Assembly: GCA_934271265.1 (NCBI GenBank)
Contig: CAKQRE010000014.1
Coordinates: 1-52,981 of the forward strand
Reading direction: 5' to 3'
Length of the DNA: 52,981 nucleotides
Source of the DNA: an uncultured Clostridia bacterium
Lineage (GTDB): Bacteria > Bacillota > Clostridia > Christensenellales > Borkfalkiaceae
Positions 16,436-24,277 of the stretch are shown here, piece by piece. Both the position numbers and the translations under genes were made by a program. Position 1 is the first letter of the stretch. Every line of letters starts with the position of its first letter. The notes beneath the pieces are model-generated. The model had not been told where the DNA came from and did no database searches. It saw only the letters and a list, made by a program, of their open reading frames with translations.

Positions 16436-16966
16436 ATGAACGCGAAGGAATCGGCTGTCGCCGCACAGGAAAGATTATCCCCTTACGGGGCAAAACTCGT
16501 TTATTACGGAGAGATCCCGCTCGTCGGGATCGAAAACGCCGATCCCGGAAAAACGGCGGTCCTGACTTTTTATGAAAAGGAAATCGTTTTCGAATTTTCT
16601 TTTCACACGGCTCATTTTCTGCCGGAAGACCTGCCGCTCGCACTGAGCACGGCGGAAAAATTTTTAAAGGGCGAGCTGTGCGCGGTCGAATTCTTTTTAA
16701 ACGGAAAAAGCCTGTTCGGTGGGGCAAGAAATAGCTCTATAAGCGGTTTAAACAACATTTCTTCCTTCTGTTCCTTTTATGCGGGCGGAAACGGCGAGGC
16801 GGCTGAAAAGGTGATGAACCTCCTTCGCCGAGGAGATATTTCCGTAAAAATACGAGGGATCGCGCCTTCTCTCGACAGAGATTACGACCCGCCTTTCGGA
16901 GATACTTTTTCTTTCTCCTTTCCCGCAAAGACGGCGGAAAAAACGGATACCACGGAGAGTAAATAA
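16436..16966 (+). CDS. Conserved-looking protein of unknown function
   Basis: 176 residues, soluble, no signal peptide or membrane segment. The ATG at 16436 has CGGAGAAG upstream; a longer frame from 16364 lacks a ribosome site and would overlap the promoter. I do not recognise a domain. The composition (mixed alpha/beta, modest charge, a polar C-terminal tail TAEKTDTTESK) fits a small cytoplasmic protein. A 14-bp dispersed motif lies inside the frame (16737-16750), the only copy within a gene. It overlaps the next gene by one base (TAATG), so the pair probably works together. Confidence 0.6.
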   Translation: MNAKESAVAAQERLSPYGAKLVYYGEIPLVGIENADPGKTAVLTFYEKEIVFEFSFHTAHFLPEDLPLALSTAEKFLKGELCAVEFFLNGKSLFGGARNSSISGLNNISSFCSFYAGGNGEAAEKVMNLLRRGDISVKIRGIAPSLDRDYDPPFGDTFSFSFPAKTAEKTDTTESK

Positions 16967-17226
16967 TGGTTAAACTTTGGTTTAAGGTAATGAAAAACGA
17001 TAAGATAATTAAGCAGACGGTATATGAAAACGAAGAGAAATTCACTTACTCTCACTTTCATCAATACGTTTCGGAGGGTTGTTACGAACTCGATCTCGCA
17101 ACTCCCGTCATCGTGAAAAACCATCTGTTCAATTTTGCCAAATACAACGGCGTAAAATTCGTAAAAAGCGATTTTTTAGAACCGATCGATTTCGACCGCC
17201 TCGTCGTGGAAAATCTCGACCGCTGA
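16966..17226 (+). CDS. Small protein of unknown function, coupled to the upstream gene
   Basis: 86 residues, predicted mainly beta with a basic N-terminus (MVKLWFKVMKNDKIIK) and an acidic C-terminus. It starts at the ATG that overlaps the previous stop codon. The pattern resembles small conserved Clostridia proteins, but no family name can be given. A bidirectional terminator follows at 17317-17357. Confidence 0.6.
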   Translation: MVKLWFKVMKNDKIIKQTVYENEEKFTYSHFHQYVSEGCYELDLATPVIVKNHLFNFAKYNGVKFVKSDFLEPIDFDRLVVENLDR

Positions 17227-17316
17227 ATCCGTAGCCATCCGGACTTCGGTTGATAGCAAGGGTTTATTCAAACAGACACTCCCTTGACGGCGTTTTTTCA
17301 AAGACAAACAAACAAA

Positions 17317-17357
17317 AAGATCCGATTATCGGCTTATAGCCTTCGATCGGATCTTTT
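17317..17357. terminator. Bidirectional terminator containing the 14-bp motif
   Basis: Arms AGATCCGAT / ATCGGATCT are flanked by A-runs and T-runs on both sides, so it can end both the plus-strand pair and the minus-strand jag operon. The loop contains a 14-bp dispersed motif (17326-17339). Confidence 0.85.
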
Positions 17358-17427
17358 CTCTTTCTTTTGATTTCCGCCGTTTGCGGCGTTACGGAAAGGT
17401 TCCGGATAGTCATCCGGACGGACGAGA

Positions 17428-18477
17428 TTATTCTTCCGTGTTCGTTCCTTCCGTTACGGGCGTTTCTTTGTCCTTGGGAGCGTCTTTCAGACTATTCCCG
17501 AGGAAGGTTCCGAAACCGCTCGTTTTCGGACGAGGCTGGCGGAGAGCGGCGTCTCTGTCGTATTTTTTGAACCCGCCGTTGTTGCGGTTATAACCGCCTT
17601 CGCGGTTGTAATCCTTTTTGTAACCGTCGCGATTGTAAACGCGGGTCGCGCCGTAGTTATTGCGGTTGTATCCGCCCTCTCTGCGGTATCCGTTTTCGTT
17701 CTGTTCGCCGTCGGTCGTTTTTTCTTCGTCGGCGTTATTATATTTTCTGTAACCGCCTCTGTTATTATAACCGCGATAACCGTTGTTCCCTTCGTCTTCG
17801 CCGTACTTTCTCTTTCCGCCGAAATTTCTTCCGCCGTTATTGTTATATCTCGGCGTATAAGGTTTCATGTTGTTCGGAATGATCGCAACGTAGCGGTTGG
17901 GTTCCTTTCCTTCGGACTGCGTTTTTACGTCCTGGCTGTCCGCAAGAGCGGAGTGAAGGATTCTTCTTTCATACGGGTTCATAGGCTCCAAAGTAACCTT
18001 TCTGCCCGTTCTGACGGCTTTAGCGGCGAGTTTGTTCGCAAGAGAGATCAACGTTTCTTCTCTCTTCTCTCTGTATTCTTCGCAGTCCACCACAACTCTT
18101 CTGTATTCCTCTCTGCCCGTGTTGGCAACGGCGCCGGCAAGGCACTGAAGAGCGTCTAAAACTTCCCCTCTGTAACCGATCAGAGAAGAGGAGCGTTCGG
18201 CGATCAGGTTGATAACGACTCTTTCGTCCTCTTCTTCGAGAACGCATTTCGCCGTCACCTTCATCAGATCGAACAGCCCGTCGAGAAAATCGACCGCGCG
18301 TTCGCCGTCCGACCTTTTCTTTCCGATTTCCACCTTAGCTTTTTTCGCGTTGATCCCCAAAAATCCTTTCGTAGGTTCTTCCAGAACTTTGATTTCCGCC
18401 TCGTTCTCGGTGATACCCTCTTCCTTAAGACCGCTCTCGATTGCTTCCTGAACGGTTTTTCCGTAATAAATAGCCAT
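17428..18477 (-). CDS. jag: Jag/SpoIIIJ-associated RNA-binding protein with long low-complexity tail
   Basis: 349 residues: Jag_N (about 1-50, starting MAIYYGKTVQEAIESGL), a KH domain (about 80-150, LIGYRGEVLDALQ motif) and an R3H domain (about 155-215, with the NPYERRILH/ADSQDVKTQSEG pattern). The family binds RNA and affects division and envelope synthesis in Gram-positives; the gene normally follows yidC, as here. Unlike typical family members of around 200-250 residues, residues 216-349 form an Asn/Gly/Tyr/Arg-rich tail with repeated GGYNRNN, YNNRGGY and RDGYKK units, resembling RG-type disordered RNA-binding tails. A GGAGAAA ribosome site precedes the ATG. Confidence 0.92.
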   Translation of the reverse strand: MAIYYGKTVQEAIESGLKEEGITENEAEIKVLEEPTKGFLGINAKKAKVEIGKKRSDGERAVDFLDGLFDLMKVTAKCVLEEEDERVVINLIAERSSSLIGYRGEVLDALQCLAGAVANTGREEYRRVVVDCEEYREKREETLISLANKLAAKAVRTGRKVTLEPMNPYERRILHSALADSQDVKTQSEGKEPNRYVAIIPNNMKPYTPRYNNNGGRNFGGKRKYGEDEGNNGYRGYNNRGGYRKYNNADEEKTTDGEQNENGYRREGGYNRNNYGATRVYNRDGYKKDYNREGGYNRNNGGFKKYDRDAALRQPRPKTSGFGTFLGNSLKDAPKDKETPVTEGTNTEE

Positions 18478-18545
18478 GATTTCTCCTTTATGTCTTTATA
18501 TCCCGTAGACCCGGCTTTTATCTTATTCCGGGTCCGGATTTTCTT

Positions 18546-20198
18546 TTAACGTTTTTTTCCGTATTTCTGCTTCGCCGCTTTTTCCGCCGCGAGAGCTTCC
18601 ATTTTCTTCTTGAAGGATTTTTCCACAAATAAGTTGATAAGAAGGGTGAATCCCGTGGACAGAATCGAGCTCGTTACCATATAAATGGAGAACGCCGCCG
18701 AATACATGAAAGCGAATACGCCGAACATGATCGGCATCATCCACGTCATCATCTTCTGCGTTGCCGCCGCTTGTCCGTTTTCGCCGTCCACCGTAGAAAG
18801 CTGCATCTGCGTTTTCTGCGTTTTGTTCATGATCAGCGTAGAGCCGAGCATGGTGAGGATCGATAAAGCGATCAGCACGAAATAACCGTTGCCTTTTCCG
18901 AAACCGGTCTCCTTTTCCGAGGAAAGAAGATAGGTGATCTCGTTATAAGCGTCTTCCGTAAGAGTTCCCACGTTATCCGCGTTTTTATCTTCGCCGCAAC
19001 TTCCGCAGCCGGTCGCCCTCATGGAATTCGTGAAATCTTTATAGGTGGGCAACGCTCTCGAATACGGATTATCCGTCACCCACAGGTTTTTGACCCACGG
19101 GAAAAGAACGGAATCGGAACGGTTTTCGTAATAAGAATCTTTCGCGGCAAGACGGGCGGAGTTTTTCACCGTTTCGTTCATGTAATCTTCCACGACGGCG
19201 GAAACGGCTTGCTGCGCGACGAAGGCGCCCGCTTCCTTCTGAAATTTTTCGTTCAGAGAAGAATCTTCTTTTAAAACCTTTTCGTAATTCACGCGATAGG
19301 TTTTGATCTCTCCTTCTTCCGTCGTTTCTTCCGTGATATACGATTTCAAAGCGTCGTTCGCGGCGTTATAGAAATCTTCCAGACTCACGATCGTATCGTT
19401 TTTCACGATCCCCTGCGATTCCATGGAAGTTTTTTCCGTCGCGCTCAGTTTGCCGATCAGAAACTTATCCACATCCACGTTGATAAGTCCGTTCAGATCC
19501 GCATTGTCCGCATCGTAACCGCTTTCGCCGAAATAAGAAGCTACTTTTTCATATTTCTTTAAAAAACCGTCGTTTTTGACGAACGATTTATACACGGAAA
19601 GGTCGGAGTTTTTTTCGGAAGAATAATCGGGAAACAACGCTTCGTATCCCTTTTGTTTCAGGGCGTTGTTGATCTCCGGAAAATATTCGTTTCCTTCTCC
19701 TTTTATAAGAAGACCCTCTTTCTCCGATTTTTCGATCGACTGCGTATACGCCGCGCCCATCTTATTGAAAACTTCCTTATCGGTATATTTCGAATAAGAG
19801 TTGAACGCCGCGATAACGATGAAGAAGAATATCAGGGTAACGATGGTCGGCAGACAGGAAGAAAAGGCGGAATACCCGTTCTTCTTGTATAAAGCCATCA
19901 TTTTCTGTTGATAAAGCTGCTGGTTGTTTGCGTATTGTTTCTGTAATTTTTCGAGATCCTCTCTCATCATTTCCATTTTGAGAGAGTTTTTCTTCATCGA
20001 AGTTCTCGAAACGATATCCAGAGGCAACGTGATAAGTTTGAGGGCGAGGGTAAACAATATGATACCGAACCCTACGTCCCCCGCAAACGATACAAGCCAG
20101 CTGATAATTTTACAGATCCATTCGTAGCTCAGGCTGACCGCGCCGAACCCGTCTCCGAAGGACGTTATTCCCGTTATCGAGGCAAGAACGTTAATCAA
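18546..20198 (-). CDS. yidC: YidC/OxaA membrane insertase with large external insertion
   Basis: Inserts and folds membrane proteins with or without SecYEG. 550 residues from a TTG start (20198) with AGGAG eight bases upstream. The order fits five-segment Gram-positive YidC: TM1 near 35-57, a cytoplasmic helical hairpin (KMEMMREDLEKLQKQY), TM2 near 110-135, TM3 from about 438, TM4/TM5 near 482-525, and a basic tail. The usual Arg in the hydrophilic groove is present (SRTS). Gram-positive homologues are generally under 300 residues; here an insertion of about 300 residues (about 140-437) lies in the outside loop between TM2 and TM3. It is rich in Lys, Asp, Ser and Tyr and carries a CGSC motif. 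It lacks the lipoprotein signal of SpoIIIJ-type proteins. Confidence 0.92.
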   Translation of the reverse strand: MINVLASITGITSFGDGFGAVSLSYEWICKIISWLVSFAGDVGFGIILFTLALKLITLPLDIVSRTSMKKNSLKMEMMREDLEKLQKQYANNQQLYQQKMMALYKKNGYSAFSSCLPTIVTLIFFFIVIAAFNSYSKYTDKEVFNKMGAAYTQSIEKSEKEGLLIKGEGNEYFPEINNALKQKGYEALFPDYSSEKNSDLSVYKSFVKNDGFLKKYEKVASYFGESGYDADNADLNGLINVDVDKFLIGKLSATEKTSMESQGIVKNDTIVSLEDFYNAANDALKSYITEETTEEGEIKTYRVNYEKVLKEDSSLNEKFQKEAGAFVAQQAVSAVVEDYMNETVKNSARLAAKDSYYENRSDSVLFPWVKNLWVTDNPYSRALPTYKDFTNSMRATGCGSCGEDKNADNVGTLTEDAYNEITYLLSSEKETGFGKGNGYFVLIALSILTMLGSTLIMNKTQKTQMQLSTVDGENGQAAATQKMMTWMMPIMFGVFAFMYSAAFSIYMVTSSILSTGFTLLINLFVEKSFKKKMEALAAEKAAKQKYGKKR

Positions 20199-20371
20199 AT
20201 TTTTACTCCTGTGATTGAAATTTTTACCGGCAAAAAAAAGAACCCGAAGCTCTTCCGCTCCGAATCCTTCGGTTTCGCCGCCTCACTGCGGTTCCTTTGA
20301 ATTTTTTGCGGTCTGCCGTAAAAGATTACCCGTTTTTCAAAGAAAAAATTCTTCTTTCTCCGACGTGAAAT

Positions 20372-20614
20372 TCATAAAAGCCATTTCTTTTTTCCGATCG
20401 GATCGGGAACGGGGTCGAAACCACCCTTGTTCAGGGGATTACATCTTAAAATGCGCCATACGATCAATATAAAAGCGCAGAATAAATTATGCTTCTCGAG
20501 TGCTTCTATCGCGTAAACGCTGCAGGTCGGTCTGAAAATACACCCGCTCCTGATCCCGGGCGAGAGGTATTTTTTGTAAAATTTAAGAACACTGATCAGT
20601 ATTTTTTTTACCAC
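20372..20614 (-). CDS. yidD: Membrane protein insertion efficiency factor YidD
   Basis: 80 residues, with the family signature YKKYLSPG...CIFRPTCSVYAIEALEKH and a C-terminal NPLNKGGFDPVPD. It is thought to assist YidC-dependent insertion at the membrane surface. It overlaps the 3' end of rnpA by 32 bases and precedes yidC, the order seen in most bacteria. Confidence 0.95.
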   Translation of the reverse strand: MVKKILISVLKFYKKYLSPGIRSGCIFRPTCSVYAIEALEKHNLFCAFILIVWRILRCNPLNKGGFDPVPDPIGKKKWLL

Positions 20615-20942
20615 CGACGGTCAATTTCTCCCTTGCAAATACGGAACGGATATCTTTCCGGTATACCGAAAAACGGTAATCGTTTTTGTCCGGGCAGACA
20701 CGGGGAACGATCACGATATGATAATTCCCGACGATTTTTCGGGTCTCTTCCCTCATCGCCGCGCGGATCAACCGTTTCACGCGGTTTCTCACGACGCTGT
20801 TTCCGTGCTTTTTGCCGACCGATATCCCGATCCTCGTTTCCTTTGCGGGAGAATACAGAATCATCAAAGATCCCGAAAATCCCTTTTTCCCTTTTCTGAA
20901 AAGACGGTCGAAATCGCTTTTTCTTTTTAACGAGTACCGCAA
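20583..20942 (-). CDS. rnpA: Ribonuclease P protein component
   Basis: 119 residues, basic. It assists the RNase P RNA in maturing tRNA 5' ends. The motif RNRVKRLIRAAMREE is the RNR signature, and the N-terminus MRYSLKRKSDFDRLFRKGKK is typical. It lies 13 bases after rpmH and overlaps yidD. Confidence 0.95.
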   Translation of the reverse strand: MRYSLKRKSDFDRLFRKGKKGFSGSLMILYSPAKETRIGISVGKKHGNSVVRNRVKRLIRAAMREETRKIVGNYHIVIVPRVCPDKNDYRFSVYRKDIRSVFAREKLTVGGKKNTDQCS

Positions 20943-20955
20943 TTTAGTTTTCTGC

Positions 20956-21090
20956 TCAGTAGGTCAGACGTTTACGACCCTTGTTTCTTCTTCTCTTGAG
21001 AACTTTTCTCCCGGAAGTGGTAGACATTCTCTTTCTGAATCCGTGGACCTTGTTTCTCGTTTTCTTTTTCGGCTGATACGTTCTTTTCAT
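20956..21090 (-). CDS. rpmH: 50S ribosomal protein L34
   Basis: 44 residues starting MKRTYQPKKK and ending KGRKRLTY, with the central HGFRKRMST and GRKVLKRRR blocks that define L34. A GGGAGC site lies upstream of the ATG. It heads the rpmH-rnpA-yidD-yidC-jag block and is divergent in no direction from dnaN; both are on the minus strand with a 266-base AT-rich gap that should contain the rpmH promoter. Confidence 0.97.
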   Translation of the reverse strand: MKRTYQPKKKTRNKVHGFRKRMSTTSGRKVLKRRRNKGRKRLTY

Positions 21091-21356
21091 AAATATAGCT
21101 CCCTGTTGTTTATTTTTCCGGACTTTCTCTTTCAGCTTTGCCCGTCAGCTTTCTCTTTTCGTCATTGAAAACGATTGCGATCCGCTTTTGCGCCCCGCAA
21201 TTTCCTCCGTTTTATAACGATGCTTTAGTATTATACTTTTTTTTCTCTTTTTTGTCAACTTTTATAAACAAGTTTCCCGTTTTTTTTCTTACGGAAAGAT
21301 TTCCGCTTAAAAATAAGGAAAAACGATCCTTTTAAACTAACGTTTTTCTTCCCCTT

Positions 21357-22460
21357 TTATACGTTCAGGCGGATGGGAAGGATCAGATAGAGGTAATCTT
21401 CTCCCGAACATGGCTTGATCACGCAGGGCGAGATGGGATTGTTCAGATAAACGTTCACAAAATCGTCTCCCGCGGCGCGGAGTGCGTCGCACAGATATTT
21501 CGAGTTGAATGCGATCACGATATCTTTCCCTTCCATGTTCGCTATTAAAGTTTCGTTTACGTTACCGGATTCGGAATTGGCGGAAATATTGACAAATCCC
21601 TCTTTAAAATCGAGTTTTACGAGATTTTTGGATTCTCTCGCCACGACCGTCGCTCTGTCGAGACTGTTAAGAAGAGCCGCTCTTCCCACGCTTACCGTCG
21701 TAATGAATTCCTTCGGAACGATCTGCAGGTAATTGATAAACTCTCCCTCTAAAAGACGGGTGATAAAAATGGTTCCGTCCACTTCTACCTTCAAAGCGTT
21801 TCCTTCCGACCGGACGGTGATCTCTTCTTCGTCTTTTTCGAGAAGTCTCGTGATCTCGGTGAGAGAGCGCGCGGGTACGATCACTTTGAAATCGCCGGTG
21901 GATTCTTTCACCTGTTTCTTCGCGACCGCAAGACGGAAACCGTCCAGAGCCACGCACGTCAGAACGTTATCTTTCAATTCCGTCAGACATCCTTTCAGAA
22001 TGGGGCGGCTCTCGTCCGTCGAACAACAGAAAGAAGTCTTCATGACGGCGTCCTTAAAATCTTTCTGCAATAAGGTAAACGATTTTTCGTTGATATTTTT
22101 TGAAATTACGGGAAATTCTTCCGCGCCGAGTACGGAAAGATAAACTTCGGAAGACCCGTACACGATTTTCAGCCTTCCTTCTTCCGCCATATTGAGTTCC
22201 ACCTGGTCTTCCGTTTCCAGTTTTTTCACGAGTTCGGCGAAAAGTTTGCCCGGAACGACGGTATCTCCTTCGAGAAAGGTTTCCGAACGGATCGTTTTTT
22301 CGATCGCGATCTCCGTATCCGTGGCGGAAAGGGTAAGCTCGTCTCCGCGGACGGAAAGTTTGATACCTTCCAGGACGGGGTTCGTCGTTTTCGAGCTGAT
22401 CGCTTTGGATACCTTCATGACTGCGGAAGACAGGTCCGTGCCGTTTACGATGATTTTCAT
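21357..22460 (-). CDS. dnaN: DNA polymerase III beta subunit (sliding clamp)
   Basis: Forms the ring-shaped processivity clamp. 367 residues with three repeats of the clamp fold. The N-terminus MKIIVNGTDLSSAVMKVSKAIS and C-terminus ISPCVIKPCSG...LILPIRL are characteristic. In most Firmicutes it directly follows dnaA; here dnaA is 13 kb away. Its upstream region carries DnaA boxes and a DnaA-trio-like element, so its expression and the origin may be linked. Confidence 0.96.
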   Translation of the reverse strand: MKIIVNGTDLSSAVMKVSKAISSKTTNPVLEGIKLSVRGDELTLSATDTEIAIEKTIRSETFLEGDTVVPGKLFAELVKKLETEDQVELNMAEEGRLKIVYGSSEVYLSVLGAEEFPVISKNINEKSFTLLQKDFKDAVMKTSFCCSTDESRPILKGCLTELKDNVLTCVALDGFRLAVAKKQVKESTGDFKVIVPARSLTEITRLLEKDEEEITVRSEGNALKVEVDGTIFITRLLEGEFINYLQIVPKEFITTVSVGRAALLNSLDRATVVARESKNLVKLDFKEGFVNISANSESGNVNETLIANMEGKDIVIAFNSKYLCDALRAAGDDFVNVYLNNPISPCVIKPCSGEDYLYLILPIRLNV

Positions 22461-22896
22461 GACTTAAATACCTTTTATTGATAAATTTATAACAGTAGTA
22501 ATAATAGGCTGACGTTTAAATGTGCATAACTCGTTTTAAACAACAAAAATTTCAGATAAAACAAGAAATTTTAAGTGTTTATAAACGGTGGAAAACCCGA
22601 GATTTTCTGTGGATGAGGAGAGGAGAAAAAGTGGAGAAAAACAACTTGTCCACAAAAAGAAGAAAAGTAAAACATCGATTCGCGGGAAATTTTCCGACGG
22701 ATAAAAAGTTCTTTAATTATTATTATATAGAAAAAGGAAAAAAAAAGCAACAAAAAAACGAACAAAACGGTAAAATCGGGAGAAAGAAAAAGTTGTGAAC
22801 ATAAATTTCCTCAAATATTCCACAATTATCGGAAAACCTTGTTGATAAATGATTGATTTTATGGTAAAATAGAAAAAAAACAGTACGGAAAAACAT
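22461..22896. other. Candidate replication origin, part 1: DnaA-trio and AT-rich unwinding region
   Basis: On the minus strand the order is: a perfect TTATnCACA DnaA box (TTATGCACA, 22529-22521), a 14-base spacer, the trio-like run CTATTATTACTACTG (22507-22493), then the AT-rich TTATAAATTTATC leading to dnaN. This mirrors the Bacillus basal unwinding order. Further near-boxes are TGTGGATGA (22608-22616) and TTGTCCACA (22646-22654), followed by a very AT-rich stretch (22690-22870). dnaN and rsmG diverge from here. Confidence 0.55.
22842..22870 (+). promoter_or_regulatory. Probable rsmG promoter
   Basis: TTGATA (22842-22847) and TAAAAT (22865-22870), 17-base spacing, 26 bases before the rsmG start codon. 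Confidence 0.55.
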
Positions 22897-23592
22897 ATGG
22901 AAAGTTTGAAAGAAAAAGCCTTGAAATACGGTCTGGAATTGACGGAAGAAGAGGTTAAAAAATTTGAAATTTTCAGAGAAATGCTGAAAAAATACAATAA
23001 TGAGTTCAACCTGACCGCGATATGCGACGACGAGGGGATAAACGAGAAACATTTTATCGACAGTCTGCTTGGTGTGGAAATGTTCACAAAGAATTCCACA
23101 GTGGCGGAAATCGGATCGGGCGGAGGGTTTCCTTCCCTTCCTTTGAAGATCGTACGCGAAGATCTTTCTTTTACCCTGATCGAAGCGACGGGAAAGAAAT
23201 GCCGCTATCTGGAAAAAGTTATTTCCGAACTCGGGCTGAAAAATATGACCGTTATAAACGGCAGGGCGGAAGAGATCGGAAAAGACCCCGCGTATCGGGA
23301 GAGGTTCGACCACGCGACGGCGCGAGCAGTCGCTTCCCTCAATATATTATCCGAATATTGTATGCCGTTCGTGAAAACGGGCGGGAGTTTTATCGCGTAT
23401 AAAGGAAATGCCGACGAGGAGATCGAAGAGGGGCGAAACGCGGTGAAAATTTTAGGAGGAGAGATCGGAAGAATAAAATCCGCCGAGCTTTCCGACGGAT
23501 CGGAAAGAAAGATCATAGAGATCGTAAAAAAATCAAAAACGCCGGTCTTATATCCGAGAGGAAACGGAAAAGAGAGAAAAAAACCTCTGTAA
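22897..23592 (+). CDS. rsmG: 16S rRNA (guanine527-N7)-methyltransferase
   Basis: Methylates G527 of 16S rRNA with SAM (formerly gidB). 231 residues. FNLTAICDDEGINEKHFIDSL precedes the SAM-binding motif EIGSGGGFPSLPL (about 70-82), with a later VINGRAEE motif and FDHATARAVASL, all family hallmarks. In many Firmicutes it follows mnmG; here it is next to the candidate origin and 10 kb from mnmG. Confidence 0.95.
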   Translation: MESLKEKALKYGLELTEEEVKKFEIFREMLKKYNNEFNLTAICDDEGINEKHFIDSLLGVEMFTKNSTVAEIGSGGGFPSLPLKIVREDLSFTLIEATGKKCRYLEKVISELGLKNMTVINGRAEEIGKDPAYRERFDHATARAVASLNILSEYCMPFVKTGGSFIAYKGNADEEIEEGRNAVKILGGEIGRIKSAELSDGSERKIIEIVKKSKTPVLYPRGNGKERKKPL

Positions 23593-23655
23593 ATTCGATT
23601 ATGAAAGGGAAAAGAGGATAATTCCGCCCGCCGAGGGAGTATTTCGGAAAAAAAA

Positions 23656-23685
23656 TTGACAATCCGCGCAAAGGCATGGTATAAT
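23656..23685 (+). promoter_or_regulatory. Promoter of the zinc-ribbon gene
   Basis: TTGACA (23656-23661) and TATAAT (23680-23685), both perfect, with 18-base spacing. Confidence 0.8.
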
Positions 23686-23729
23686 CGAACCGTAATTCTT
23701 AACTATAAAAAATAAAAGGAAAAAGAAAA

Positions 23730-24215
23730 ATGAAACATGAAAAAGTAAAAAAGAACCTGAAACTCATCGGCTTTATCTGTCTCGCAATCGGTGCCGTTTT
23801 AACGATAACGGCGTTCGTTGAATTATTTCAATCCGTAGGCAGCGGTGGGTTTCCCCGTTTGTTCTTTCTCGCGTTTATCGGTCTTCCTCTGATCGGGATC
23901 GGAGCGATGTTGCTTTCGCTCGGATATCGCGGCGAACTGATGAAGTACGCAAAAAACGAGGCAGTTCCGATCGTAAACGAAGCCGGGAAAGAGATCTCTC
24001 CCGCCGTTCGTGCGGTAGCGTCCGCCGTGGCGGAAACAAAAGAGGAAAGTACGAATTTTATCGTTTGTAAAGATTGCGGAGAGAAGAATCCGGCGGACGG
24101 AAAATTCTGCAAGAATTGCGGAAAAGCCTTATACCGCGTATGCCCGCATTGCGGAAAAGAAATTCCGGAAGAGGGTTCTTTCTGTAATTACTGCGGCGAA
24201 AAAATAGAAAAATAA
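23730..24215 (+). CDS. Membrane protein with two C-terminal zinc ribbons
   Basis: 161 residues. Two membrane segments (about 12-31 and 42-63) are followed by a linker and two zinc ribbons: CKDCGEKNPADGKFCKNCG (about 111-129) and CPHCGKEIPEEGSFCNYCG (about 136-154), each CxxC-x10-11-CxxC. Such double-ribbon membrane proteins are common in Clostridia and have no defined role; the ribbons may bind a partner protein or nucleic acid. A strong promoter precedes the gene. It could share a transcript with yfhO, 62 bases downstream. Confidence 0.75.
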   Translation: MKHEKVKKNLKLIGFICLAIGAVLTITAFVELFQSVGSGGFPRLFFLAFIGLPLIGIGAMLLSLGYRGELMKYAKNEAVPIVNEAGKEISPAVRAVASAVAETKEESTNFIVCKDCGEKNPADGKFCKNCGKALYRVCPHCGKEIPEEGSFCNYCGEKIEK

Positions 24216-24277
24216 CGGTTTTCGGATATTTTTGAAAGAGAGTAAAATAAGCCGAAAACAGACCTATAGAGGGATTT

